Source of the DNA: Nemertoderma westbladi
Taxonomy: Eukaryota; Xenacoelomorpha; Nemertodermatida; Nemertodermatidae
Direction: 5' to 3'
Assembly: GCA_032718475.1 (NCBI GenBank)
Contig: JAUCBJ010005781.1
Span: 1-47,354 of the forward strand
Length of the DNA stretch: 47,354 nt
Both the position numbers and the translations under genes were made by a program. The notes below the pieces were generated by a model. That model saw only the letters and a list, made by a program, of their open reading frames with translations, had not been told where the DNA came from and searched no databases. Positions within the stretch are counted from its first letter, which is position 1; every line of letters starts with the position of its first letter. Shown here in pieces: positions 22,001 to 31,500 of the stretch.

Positions 22001-23606
22001 CTGCAGTATCTCACACAATCCCCGCTTTCCTACTGTAGCTCAGGGCTCTGCAGTATCTCACACAATCCCCGCTTTCCTACTGTAGCTCAGGGCTCTGCAG
22101 TATCTCACACAATCCCCGCTTTCCTACTGTAGCTCAGGGCTCTGCAGTATCTCACACAATCCCCGCTTTCCTACTGTAGCTCAGGGCTCTGCAGTATCTC
22201 ACACAATCCCCGCTTTCCTACTGTAGCTCAGGGCTCTGCAGTATCTCACACAATCCCCGCTTTCCTACTGTAGCTCAGGGCTCTGCAGTATCTCACACAA
22301 TCCCCGCTTTCCTACTGTAGCTCAGGGCTCTGCAGTATCTCACACAATCCCCGCTTTCCTACTTTAGCTCAGGGCTCTGCAGTATCTCACACAATCCTCG
22401 CTTTCCTAATGTAGCTCAGGGCTCTGCAGTATCTCACACAATCCCCGCTTTCCTACTTTAGCTCAGGGCTCTGCAGTATCTCACACAATCCCCGCTTTCC
22501 TACTGTAGCTCAGGGCTCTGCAGTATCTCACACAATCCCCGCTTTCCTACTTTAGCTGAGGGCTCTGCAGTATCTCACACAATCCCCGCTTTCCTACTGT
22601 AGCTCCGGGCTCTGCAGTATCTCACACAATCCCCGCTTTCCTACTTTAGCTCAGGGCTCTGCAGTATCTCACACAATCCCCGCTTTCCTACTGTAGCTCA
22701 GGGCTCTGCAGTATCTCACACAATCCCCGCTTTCCTACTGTAGCTCAGGGCTCTGCAGTATCTCACACAATCCCCGCTTTCCTACTTTAGCTCAGGGCTC
22801 TGCAGTATCTCACACAATCCCCGCTTTCCTACAGTAGCTCAGGGCTCTGCAGTATCTCACACAATCCCCGCTTTCCTACTTTAGCTCAGGGCTCTGCAGT
22901 ATCTCACACAATCCCCGCTTTCCTACTTTAGCCCAGGGCTCTGCAGTATCTCACACAATCCCCGCTTTCCTACTTTAGCTCAGGGCTCTGCAGTATCTCA
23001 CACAATCCCCGCTTTCCTACTGTAGCTCAGGGCTCTGCAGTATCTCACACAATCCCCGCTTTCCTACTTTAGCTCAGGGCTCTGCAGTATCTCACACAAT
23101 CCCCGCTTTCCTACTGTAGCTCAGGGCTCTGCAGTATCTCACACAATCCCCGCTTTCCTACTGTAGCTCAGGGCTCTGCAGTATCTCACACAATCCCCGC
23201 TTTCCTACTGTAGCTCAGGGCTCTGCAGTATCTCACACAATCCCCGCTTTCCTACTGTAGCTCAGGGCTCTGCAGTATCTCACACAATCCCCGCTTTCCT
23301 ACTGTAGCTCAGGGCTCTGCAGTATCTCACACAATCCCCGCTTTCCTATTGTAGCTCAGGGCTCTGCAGTATCTCACACAATCCCCGCTTTCCTATTGTA
23401 CATGTAGCTCTTTACTTTTATGATTCAGTATTTCTCACATATATTTTTTAGGTATTGGCGGAACAAAGTTCGTTACTTTTGAGGACCGGCATTGGCACAA
23501 CGAATGTTTCGTTTGTCGACGTTGTGAAACGAGTTTAGTCGGACGGGGATTTATAGTGGATGGAGACGAAACTCTCTGTCCAGACTGCGGTAGACCCAAC
23601 TGGTAG
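12919..23606 (+). CDS. EF-hand / four-and-a-half-LIM fusion protein, copy 1
   Basis: A predicted seven-exon gene: 12919-13083, 13228-13401, 15734-15991, 16155-16329, 20007-20176, 21238-21424, 23452-23606. All introns are GT-AG and all phases are consistent, giving 427 residues. EF-hand loops are D42-E53 (slightly irregular) and D86-E97 (canonical DKDGDGKISLME); surrounding residues resemble the first two hands of calbindin/secretagogin. A linker (114-153) leads to a half-LIM finger (first cysteines 154 and 157) and four full LIM domains ending in CPDCGRPNW, which is the complete FHL arrangement. FHL proteins are zinc-binding adaptors in muscle, cytoskeleton and nucleus; the EF-hands suggest calcium control of such an adaptor (inference). 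FHL proteins as I know them begin at the half-LIM, so the N-terminal fusion is unusual. Support for one transcript: phase-0 junctions and the same order in the tandem copy at 25412. It could be wrong if the EF exons are transcribed separately. Confidence 0.85.
13228..13401 (+). CDS. Copy 1 exon 2: EF-hand 2
   Basis: Codes residues 56-113 between acceptor GATTTAG and donor GTGAGT, phase 0 at both ends, 174 bases. It starts QFCWDTVHN and holds the canonical calcium loop DKDGDGKISLME. The intron before it is 144 bases. The paralogous exon 26119-26292 has the same length. Confidence 0.85.
13725..13942 (-). mobile_element. Relative of the TTAA MITE, in intron 2
   Basis: This stretch is the reverse complement of the interior of the 9624-10003 element (shared blocks such as TTTTAAGCGCAACCAAG and CTTTGATCTATCATAT), at roughly 85-90 percent identity by eye. 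It lacks the GGTACACCATTTT terminus and TTAA flanks, so it is truncated or has different ends. Confidence 0.75.
13947..13963 (+). promoter_or_regulatory. Possible CTCF-type insulator motif
   Basis: ACCGCTAGGTGGCGCTG closely resembles the bilaterian CTCF core (CCNCNAGGNGGCGC-like). It lies just outside the MITE-related block in intron 2 and upstream of the LINE fragment. It is a single motif match found by eye, with no other evidence of binding. Confidence 0.3.
14259..15350 (+). mobile_element. 5'-truncated LINE fragment in intron 2
   Basis: Homologous to 30612-31690 of the longer LINE in copy 2, starting inside the reverse transcriptase domain. The reading frame is broken in at least three places: after GVLQGDT near 14410, near the duplicated C at 14520, and around 14635. 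From 14641 a 233-codon open stretch retains the C-terminal part (YLGSWIRKSGEDLRIRKGKA and LLYGSPCWAL). Nucleotide identity to the longer copy is roughly 90 percent by eye. 5' truncation is the usual result of target-primed reverse transcription. No target duplication or poly(A) tail was found. It is a dead insertion. Confidence 0.88.
15734..15991 (+). CDS. Copy 1 exon 3: linker, half-LIM, start of LIM1
   Basis: Codes residues 114-199, phase 0 at both ends, between acceptor TATCATGCAG and donor GTACTG. The first 40 residues are a linker containing SWKELS and YMSG, conserved in the paralog. HFACWNC then starts the half-LIM, and CEECHVIIGTDSK starts LIM1. Bases 15836-15978 are identical to 32212-32354 of copy 2. 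Confidence 0.88.
16155..16329 (+). CDS. Copy 1 exon 4: most of LIM1, start of LIM2
   Basis: Codes residues 200-258 (phase 0 in, phase 1 out), from DLSYKDKHWHERCFGC to CDACNKVFKAG. It has the HWHxxC and CADC zinc ligands of LIM1. The last 22 bases (16308-16329) are the exonic half of the 38-bp minisatellite unit that fills the following intron. It differs by one base from 32881-33055. Confidence 0.9.
16308..19517 (+). repeat. 38-bp donor-site minisatellite, about 84 units, intron 4 of copy 1
   Basis: The unit is TGTAATAAAGTATTCAAAGCAG (22 bases, identical to the end of exon 4) followed by GTAAATATATAAACTC (the first 16 bases of the intron). The first unit is the exon-intron boundary itself. 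Nearly every unit keeps the donor AG|GTAAAT and an AATAAA hexamer; a minority carry GCAGATAAAT, which destroys the GT. Variant combinations (GCAGATAAAT with AAATTCTATA and ATATACACTC) recur near 18300, 18530, 18760, 18910 and 19060, showing block-wise amplification. In the exon frame the first readthrough stop is at 16377-16379, so intron retention or use of any donor after the second truncates the protein. Confidence 0.97.
19518..19800. other. Unique intron 4 sequence
   Basis: Single-copy AT-rich sequence between the donor-site array and the acceptor-site array. No other feature is seen. Confidence 0.6.
19815..20028 (+). repeat. 41-bp acceptor-site tandem repeat, five copies
   Basis: Five near-identical units each contain a T-rich tract, TTTTTTGCAG, and the first bases of exon 5 (GTACAAAAAAACTGGAAT). 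The AG dinucleotides end at 19843, 19884, 19925, 19965 and 20006, spaced 41, 41, 40 and 41. The last is the acceptor that gives normal FHL sequence. From 19778 one frame is open through all copies into exon 5, so use of the third acceptor (19925) with the normal donor would add 81 bases, 27 codons, without a stop; the second or fourth would shift frame. Confidence 0.93.
20007..20176 (+). CDS. Copy 1 exon 5: LIM2
   Basis: Completes LIM2 (TKKLEWRGLTYHEECFICII onward, with CTTC ligands) and starts LIM3 with CTYCSK. Phase 1 in, phase 0 out, donor GTAAGC. The start is chosen because it reproduces the FHL-type AG|TKK junction after exon 4. Confidence 0.9.
20265..20660 (+). mobile_element. tRNA-derived SINE with triplicated B-box segment, intron 5
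   Basis: The head reads CTTGGTCTAGTGATG (A-box) and CTGGTTTGATTCC (B-box). A segment of about 78 bp then repeats three times, each with a B-box-like sequence (GGTTTGATTCC at 20314, GGTTCGATCC at 20393, GATTCGATCC at 20471) and the shared block CATTGCTTTAAATGCTGC. A non-tRNA body follows to about 20660. The end is uncertain. Confidence 0.7.
20661..21237. other. Remainder of intron 5
   Basis: AT-rich single-copy sequence with no other recognisable feature. The acceptor of exon 6 is CTCTTCCTCCAAAAAG ending at 21237; the TTCTACAG ending at 21208 would bring a stop codon into frame. Confidence 0.5.
21238..21424 (+). CDS. Copy 1 exon 6: LIM3, start of LIM4
   Basis: Codes VITSGGVTYRGQPFHRECF through CSDCGQPITG; phase 0 in, phase 1 out, donor ACAG|GTAAAT. 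It contains all remaining LIM3 ligands (HREC, CAEC, CADC) and the first two cysteines of LIM4. Confidence 0.92.
21425..21800. other. 5' part of intron 6
   Basis: Single-copy sequence before the 47-bp array. It contains CCCTTTTCCTTGGTGAAG and CCCTTTTCCTTAAATCGAG, a weak internal duplication at about 21613-21670. No gene is seen. Confidence 0.5.
21801..23399 (+). repeat. 47-bp minisatellite, 34 units, intron 6
   Basis: The unit starts TAGCTCAGGGCTCTGCAG, continues TATCTCACACAATCCCC and ends GCTTTCCTACTG. The 1,599-bp span is exactly 34 x 47. Units are highly homogeneous; the commonest variant has CTACTTTAGC in place of CTACTGTAGC. Each unit contains a pyrimidine-rich tract followed by TAG or CAG (CTTTCCTACTGTAGCTCAG), which looks like a 3' splice site. 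The sequence just after the array (GTAGCTC, then CAGTATTTCTCACATAT, then TTTTTTAG) can be aligned with the unit, so the array probably grew from this intron's own acceptor region. Confidence 0.95.
23452..23606 (+). CDS. Copy 1 exon 7: LIM4 and stop
   Basis: Codes IGGTKFVTFEDRHWHNECFV to CPDCGRPNW, then TAG. This matches the conserved FHL C-terminus (GTK, HWHN, SLVGRGF, CPDCG). Acceptor ATATTTTTTAG; phase 1 in. Confidence 0.93.
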
Positions 23607-23900
23607 AGTCTGACAGTAGATACCGGGTATCGGTTCCAGTAGCTCATATTGCAACATAATTTACGACGATGGAACCAAGGCTGATAACTTTATACAGTTA
23701 GGATGAACTCTATTTAGACCTACAGTACATGCATTATAATCATCTATATTAATTATTTCAACTTTAATACAGTAGCATCATGTTATCGCGAGTTTTGAAT
23801 GTTAACCCAACTTTACGATTATATTTATACTATAACTGTAGTAATATATATAATTATTTGACACTTATCGAAATCCTTCATTAAAAATAATATCTTTAGG

Positions 23901-23906
23901 AATAAA
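23901..23906 (+). terminator. Poly(A) signal of copy 1
   Basis: AATAAA, about 295 bases after the stop codon, in an AT-rich 3' region. It is the first perfect hexamer seen after the stop. Confidence 0.55.
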
Positions 23907-23959
23907 GAATAGGCTTTATTTTCATAGATTTATAAATTATATGAGAAGATTATTTGAGA

Positions 23960-25411
23960 GTATAAATAATATTATTTTTTGAATGGGTGCCTTTTTGTGT
24001 TTCAATGTAAATTAGTTGTCATGTGTTCCTTGTATTACCTTTGTATATATTATTATATTTTATTTATTTATCTAAATACTTTATATCTTCATAACTTTAA
24101 TAATTAATATGCAGTTAATTAATAAGTTATAATATGGGTAGTGATTCTTAACCAATTCAAAGAATAAACGGCACACGCCATAATTTGATGAGTCTTAGTT
24201 ACATTCCAGTCATATCCTTGCCTACTTCCTACTGTATACTGTATGTAATCAATGGATGCGCTAGTCATCATTGTCACTTAATGAATTAATTTCTTATATA
24301 AACATAATCGATGTGCCCCGCACTACTACTGTATATTGCTAATTACTGAACTGTTTGATTATTGTAGCGCTAAGATGGTTTGGTTAGAGTTAGAGAACAA
24401 TAAACTATCTATTGTATGACAGAAGATCAAATAATTTAGACATTCTATAAAAATACCTCCCGTATTGTTTTGGTTCTGTAACTGTATGCCTTGCCTACGT
24501 TGCGCACGTAGGATACCTATTGATTCATTTGTCAATCATTTCGCGTTTATCAATCTTTTGGCTTTGGGTTGAATATCCTGTAAATAAAAGATATGTAACA
24601 TTTTGAAAAGTCAATCAATGTCTCAGTTTCCGAAGTACAAGATTTTCGCGATTGATACACTTTCTACTCTCTTACGTACCTACAGGATTTCACTCATTCG
24701 GAACAAAGAAATAGCGGGATGTTTCTTCAGGGTGCCAAACAATAAAGTGATCAATCCTATCGCTATAACACTTAGCATATGTATAAAAGGTATAACAATA
24801 ACATCGTATTTTCATTATTTTACCTTGCCTTGGGGTATCGAAAACTTGTAATATTGTATTATAATCACTTCAAATTCTACTTTATAGTATTTAAATTAAA
24901 AGTTCAGTAAAAAATATATTATAAGGTATAAAGTAATAAGTAAATAATGTAATACAGTAATACCATAAAGTAATAAGTAAATAATGTAATACAGTAATAC
25001 CATAAAGTAATAAGTAAATAATGTAATACAGTAATACCATAAAGTAATATTAAGCTTCATTAAGCTGTGCTTTGATTACCAGCGAAGGCCAGTTATTAGC
25101 CATCATTTAATTAGAATCTATATCCAATATTATTATTATAAATTATTTCCATATTTACATTAGAATAATCTGTGTTGTTTTCTCAGAAGCTATGAGACGA
25201 GGAATGTAGGATTTCTATTACTTGGCAGTTACCTCTATTGGGATAATTTACAATCACGACAACGGATATATTCACACCGTCACATCACGTACTGTTCAAT
25301 AGCAGTAGCCTTCGTATAAAGGTGCATTAAGTAATCACATTGGTATATTATATATTTTTTTTAAAGAAAAAGTTTAGTTTATTCAAAATAAATAGTTTCT
25401 TACCAGAGGAT
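23960..25411. other. Intergenic region between the tandem copies
   Basis: AT-rich spacer that should contain the promoter of copy 2. An 82-codon plus-strand frame at 24603-24851 has no recognisable domain. A 37-bp tandem repeat lies at 24930-25040. Confidence 0.5.
24930..25040. repeat. 37-bp tandem repeat, three copies
   Basis: Units start AAAGTAATAAGTAAATAATG at 24930, 24967 and 25004 and are identical; a fourth begins at 25041 and breaks off after AAAGTAATAT. It lies about 370 bp upstream of the copy 2 start codon. Confidence 0.9.
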
Positions 25412-25558
25412 ATGAAATCCGTAAATTACAGGCAGGTGTCCCATTCACCTGCACACCGCGCCACTAGTAACTACTCCGCTACTTTAGAGGAATTCTTCAA
25501 AATTTGGTCCACTTACGATTATAACTTCAGTGGGCACTTGGCTGCAAGGGAATTAAGG
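25412..25558 (+). CDS. Copy 2 exon 1: start and EF-hand 1
   Basis: 49 codons, MKSVNYRQVS to RELR, donor GTATGT. Aligned with copy 1 exon 1 through EFF-IW-TYDYNFSG. The intron after it is 560 bases. Confidence 0.82.
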
Positions 25559-28500
25559 GTATGTCATTATTTCAAAATAGCATTATATTTTAATGTTTGT
25601 ATGTAATGTGTGTGTCTAATTTAAAAAATAATAATTTTTTGACCCTTTTAATAATTGCGTGTCCCCAATTAATTTGTTGTCCCTTTTAATGTTTGTTCGC
25701 TATTAACATCAAGTGGCTCTAATGTTTATGCTCCTGTTAATATTTGTGCCAATGTTAATATTATTGGTATTTTAGTGAATGAGTGACTTATTCCTATTAT
25801 TATAATTAAATACGGCCGCAGTACTGTATTATTAGGGTTAACCACAGTAGGGGTTGCGACGGAATATCAGTTAGTATTTCCAGGTCAATCTTTCGTTGAG
25901 TTTCTATCGCAATGGAATGGTTCGAGTGGAAGTTGATATTATTATTGATGTTATATATATATTTTTTTTATTATTTATTTTATTTATTATTTTTCATTAA
26001 AATCAGTTATATCATTGTATATTGGTCTTGGCCCGCAAGGGCCATGATATGGTGATCATCAATCAGACCACACCCCCAAACGATCCATTATACATTATTT
26101 TATTGTTGTGGATTTCAGCAATTTTGTTGGGATACGGTACACAACCGAGATCCCAATGCGACCCAGAGGGATGTCGACAGATTGGTGGAACTTCTCCTAA
26201 GAGTTTACGATACAGACGACAATGGAAAGATATCCATTATGGAGCTGGCGGAATTCTTCAACCTAGACTCCAAATTCTTTAAACAAAACGATGTGAGTTG
26301 AGAAAGAAAGTAACTATATAGTACCGGTATTGAAATAAGGAAGTTTTTTATCGATCCAGTAAAAATAATAGTTTTTCACTAAATTTTAACAGGAAAATCA
26401 CTAAAATATTAAGTTGCTATTAAATATAATAATTATCTCTAAAAATGTATTAATTGCCATTAAAATCTATTGACTATCACTACATAAGAGAAGGATCAGG
26501 TTACAGTGAGTACGTTATTTTACCCAAAACAATAAACGAAATTCTATCGAAAAGGTGAGAGGTTTATTTTTGATGATAAAATAAATATTTTAGCGGTAAT
26601 TAATATACTTTAGAGGAGGAATTAGGCCTATAAATACTGTATATTTATGAAAAATTTGAGTGAAACAACCATTTAAATTAGTGGAAAAAAAAAATTTTTG
26701 TACAATAAAATTAATGTGTTGAAGTAATAACTAATTCCGTGGGGTTCTCATTATATCTCTCAGCATAAATTTATAGCACACCAATGTGATTACTCTATAC
26801 AGTAGAGAGCGCCACCAATAACAACAGTGTGCAGTGCTACTTCCAAGGAAAGAAATACCGCCTAAAATACATGTTTTTGAATTGCAAACGCAAAAATAAT
26901 ACTAATTATTGTATATTATTATTATTAGTTTATTTAATTCGCACGCGGCGACATCATAATAAAAATGTGTACAGATTACACAATAGTTGTCATAAAGTTC
27001 CGATTTACAAACATAATTCATAGCAGGGACGAATAAGTAAGTACTGTACATATAGGGGAGCTACACAATATTCAAATATAAGTTATAGTGTTACGGAATA
27101 TTAAATAAAATAAGATGGGAATATTAAATAAAATAGATATTATGCTTTGCATAATGCATATGTAAAAAGAAGACTTTGAACTAAACGAGTACTGATACCA
27201 AATATGTTGCACCATAATAGTGAGAAAAAAACAGCTTGACTGGTAAGACACGGCGCCGGTCTGACCTATATATATAGTATATATATAATTTATTAAAAAT
27301 AGTAATTATTATGGTACGGTTTCAGGTTTTCAAAATCAAAAAAATATATTTTAATTAAAATAGAATGTAGGTACTGTTTGGAATTATAAGGATAGTTATT
27401 TTTACAGAACACAAGCGAACACACTCCAAAAACTGCCGAACACAATCGAACACAGTCGAAAATAGAAGGAGCACAAAAAAATAACACCGGCTACCAACTT
27501 TTAAATAAAATTAGCCACGCGTTGCTTTTCTATAATAAAACTCACGAAATTATTGAATAAAATTGTCGCGAAATTAAATATTCATTTCTTATCATCTAGG
27601 CCTATCATTTGTTGTGTAATGTGTACTGCTACTGTATATCAAACTATGTAGGGAAGCCTACCGGCTCACATATATAGTAATAGCGGGTTAGCTAATAGGC
27701 CTGTTTGCCTGTGTGCTGCAATAGCTTGGCTGCGACTGATTGCTGAGGATATGAATTAGGAAGTTAGGCCCGTTACCGTACGTACTGTACATGATAGTAA
27801 CAATGTGTTGGCAAGCTGTATTTTTCGAGGTGTTTGTTATTATACATTTATTATAGGAAGGGATCTTGGGGTCTTAACGGTACAATTAATACGTCGGTAC
27901 AACAAAGGTACCTGTACCGGTACCTACCTGCATACTGCTGCACTGGAATATAAAGACCTGAATATATAGGAACCTGACCTCAGGTCAGGTCAGGCATTCT
28001 AGGTCATTGATCAAGAAAACTTGCCACCTCCATGCAGCATAAAGGAGGTGCCACCTGTAGCTGCATAGACCCTCTTACTAAGGCAAATCTGGTCCTGTAA
28101 CTAGGACCCCCTTCGTTCTGGGATAAGGACGCCCTTGGTCCTGGAATAAGGACCCATATACTTGGCTGCAGGGGTATATGGCCTGGCCAGGCAGATGGTG
28201 ATCTACCAATGGCTGGTCAGGAGTAGAGTGTTCTCATGTCCACTCTGAGAGCATTTCACTGCGACCTGCACCTGGCAGCAAGGGTACAGGGCATGACCCA
28301 GCAGATGAGCTGCAACAGCCAATGGTGGGTCATGTGCGCCAGAGTAGATATGGGTGATGGGCCTCATATCTGACTCCACTGCGACACCCACCCTGTGGAA
28401 TGGCAAACCAGGTTGTGGTATTTGCCCCGAGAGCTGACTCGGCAAAAAGCACCCCCCAACCCCCACTATGGATACATTAGTAATGCGGATGTCCAGCCAC

Positions 28501-31500
28501 TAGAGGTCAGTGGAATGACTAGACACAATCGGCCTCACAGGTGTCAGTTATCTCCTGACCGGCTGCCTGTCTTACCCCCTACTGGAGAGAGAGCGGCAAA
28601 CAATTCTTTGAGTCCCTTTCCTGATGACCTTTCTGGCCCAAACCCTGGGTCACCAGGGAGGCCAGATTGCGAGGGGGAGAGGGATTCTGGAGTTGGAGGC
28701 TACTCTTATGTTCCACCCCGACCAACAAAGCCATTGGTGAATCTGAGGCAAGTTACTAGACTAGCCTCAGTTAACCCCTAACACTCGGGTCCCCAATGCG
28801 ACAAGGTGAGCTGACTTCCTTGGCAGATAAGCTTTCTCTTAGTACAGTGGGTGTTCAAGAGCACCGAATGCAGACTGGACAGACTGATGAGGTTCTGATT
28901 AAGGACATGGGGGGCGGTTGGCGACTCGCCCTCGCTTCAGCAGATGATAGTGGCAATGGTGGAATTGGTCTATTGATGAATCCAACTGCACATGCAGCAT
29001 TGGATAAAATAGACCAAATCTCTAACCGCATCATCCGTTGCCACTTCTCATGTTCTGGAAGACTGGCTAAGAAGTTTCCTAAGGTGGTTCAGATTGTGTG
29101 CTACTCTCCAACTAGTGTTGCCCCTGTAGAGGAGGTGGAAAATTTCTACCAGAATCTACAAGCAGCTACTGATGGAGTGGATCAGCATGTATTCTTAACA
29201 TTCCTGGGAGACTTTAATGCAAGTCTGCATCAATCACCTACATCGCCCTGGGTCTATAGCAATAGTGTTACACGAAATTCCGTCCATCTTCTGGATTTTA
29301 TCTCTGGAAATGGATTGTTTTCTGCTGGAACCCAGTTCAAGAAGCGAACTGGAAAGCTATGGACTCATAGTGGACCCAGTGGTCACAAGTCCCAGTTAGA
29401 CCATATCCTGTTTCGTAGGAAATACAGGAGCTCTATACAAGACTGTAATGCATTTACACTACGACCCTTCTCCAGTGATCACCGCCTTATTGTGGCCAAG
29501 GTAAGACTTAGTCTGCGTGCTAGCAGAACAACGAAATCTGCCTTGCCGCGGCATGACTGGTCCTCTCTGTTGCAACAGCCAAGTGTGAGATCCAGCTTCA
29601 CATTACAGCTGAGCAACAGGTATGAGGTTCTTGCCTCTGAGGCGGCAGATCACTGTGAGGGCTATACTGTCTTCACAGAGGCAGTTACGTTAGCAGCTTC
29701 AGAAACAGTTCCTGTATACCCTCGAAACAGGAAACGGGCCCCCTGGACTGACAACAAAATTCAGAAGTGCCGAAATGACCTCTACAAGGCGCAGAAAGAG
29801 TCCCAACTCAAACAGACTACAGCGGCCAAGAATGCAGTTAAGGCTGCATCTAGGTCCCTGAATAGGCAGTACTCTGTTAATTTACAGGAGCTAATAAACC
29901 AACAGGTTGATGCCATCAATGATGCTGACGACAGCAGGCAATCATCCCAGGCATGGAGATCGATCAACTTGCTTGCTGGTCGAAAAAGCCAACCAACCAA
30001 CAAGGTTAAGGCTGAATCACCAGCCGATCGCCTCAATGGTTGGAAGGCCCACTTCGAAAAGCTCCTCAATAATGACAGGGTATTGCCTGATAACTTTATA
30101 GAAGTAAAAGTGTCTGAGTCTGTACTCCCAGATATTCCCATTGGTGATATCTCCTTTGCAGAAGTGAAGGCTGCTGCAAAGAGCATTAAGACCAATCGTG
30201 CCAGTGGAGTAGATGGTGTTCCCCCTGAGGTCTTTAAAATACCTGAGTGTTTAAAGCTCATCTATCCCATCATAGTAGAATGTACAGAACAACAAGAGTC
30301 CCACAAGAAATGAAAACAAATAAGTTGGTGCCAGTTCCCAAGAAAGGCAACCTAACACTCTATGGTTCTTTTCGGGGAATCTCATTGATCTCGATTGCTG
30401 CAAAGCTATACAATAGAATTCTATTAAATTGCATCAGGGATCCCATTGAGAGACTGCTCCGTGGAAATCATAATGGGTTCCGTAAAGGTCGTGGGACCAT
30501 GGAGCCCATTTTGGCACTTAGAAGGATAATTAAAGAGTTTTCAAAAAAGAAAGACAGGCATCTGGCTCTTATCTTTGTTGACTTCTCCAAGGCCTTTGAT
30601 TCAGTCTCTCGCTCACGTATGTTCAGCATACTTTCATTATATGGGATTTCTGATGAAATTATTGCAGCAATCAGATCAGTATACGATGGTTCGACAACAT
30701 TTGTGTCTACTGTTGACGGTGACACAGAACCATTTGAAGTGTTATGGGGCGTCCTCCAGGGAGACACACTTGCACCATTCTTGTTCATAATTGTAGTTGA
30801 CTATTTTCTACGCATATCCTTAGATCATCATAATGATGATGGGGTGATGATATCTCCACCTACTGGCTCCAGAAGTCGAGGAAATCCTGCCAAGTACCTA
30901 ACTGATCTAGACTTTGCTGATGACTTAGGAGTACTCTCAGAATCACTAGAGGGAGCCCAACGGCTCCTCAGTTCATTAGAACATGCTGCTTCTAGTGTTG
31001 GTCTTTTTATTAACTCCAGAAAGACAACAATTTTGACAGTTAACTTTGAAAGTCCTCAGCAAGTCTCTGATCGGATGAGCATAAGCTCAAAAGATGGTAT
31101 GCTTGAGCATGTGGATGACTTCTGTTACCTGGGATCATGGATCCGGAAGTCAGGTGAGGACCTTCGAATACGTAAGGGAAAGGCATGGACAGCCTTGAAT
31201 AGGCTTTCCAGGATTTGGAATTCAACGAGAATTAATCGGAAACTTAAGGTACGATTATTTAGAGCAGCAGTAGTTCCAGTACTCCTCTATGGGAGTCTAT
31301 GCTGGGCTCTAACTGCTGAGGACACCAAATCTCTGGATGGCACATTCACAAGAATGCTACGCCGGGTTCATTGTGCCAAGTACAATGCACACATCTCCAA
31401 CCAGACACTATATAACATTGGAGGTGTCTCATTGGTTCCCCCAAGCTTGACACTAGAACAAAATCGCCGCCGCTTTGCAGGACATTGCTTTCGCCGTGAG

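Noticed and set aside
25340-25411. Upstream in-frame ATG for copy 2 adding 24 hydrophobic residues
   Set aside because: The added sequence is T-rich leader and has no counterpart in copy 1, whose start aligns with 25412.
25329-26796. A 15-bp inverted match between 25329 and 26781
   Set aside because: Matches of this length are expected by chance in a window of this size.
29782-30261. Minus-strand 159-codon frame
   Set aside because: It lies opposite the LINE endonuclease-RT linker and shows no domain.
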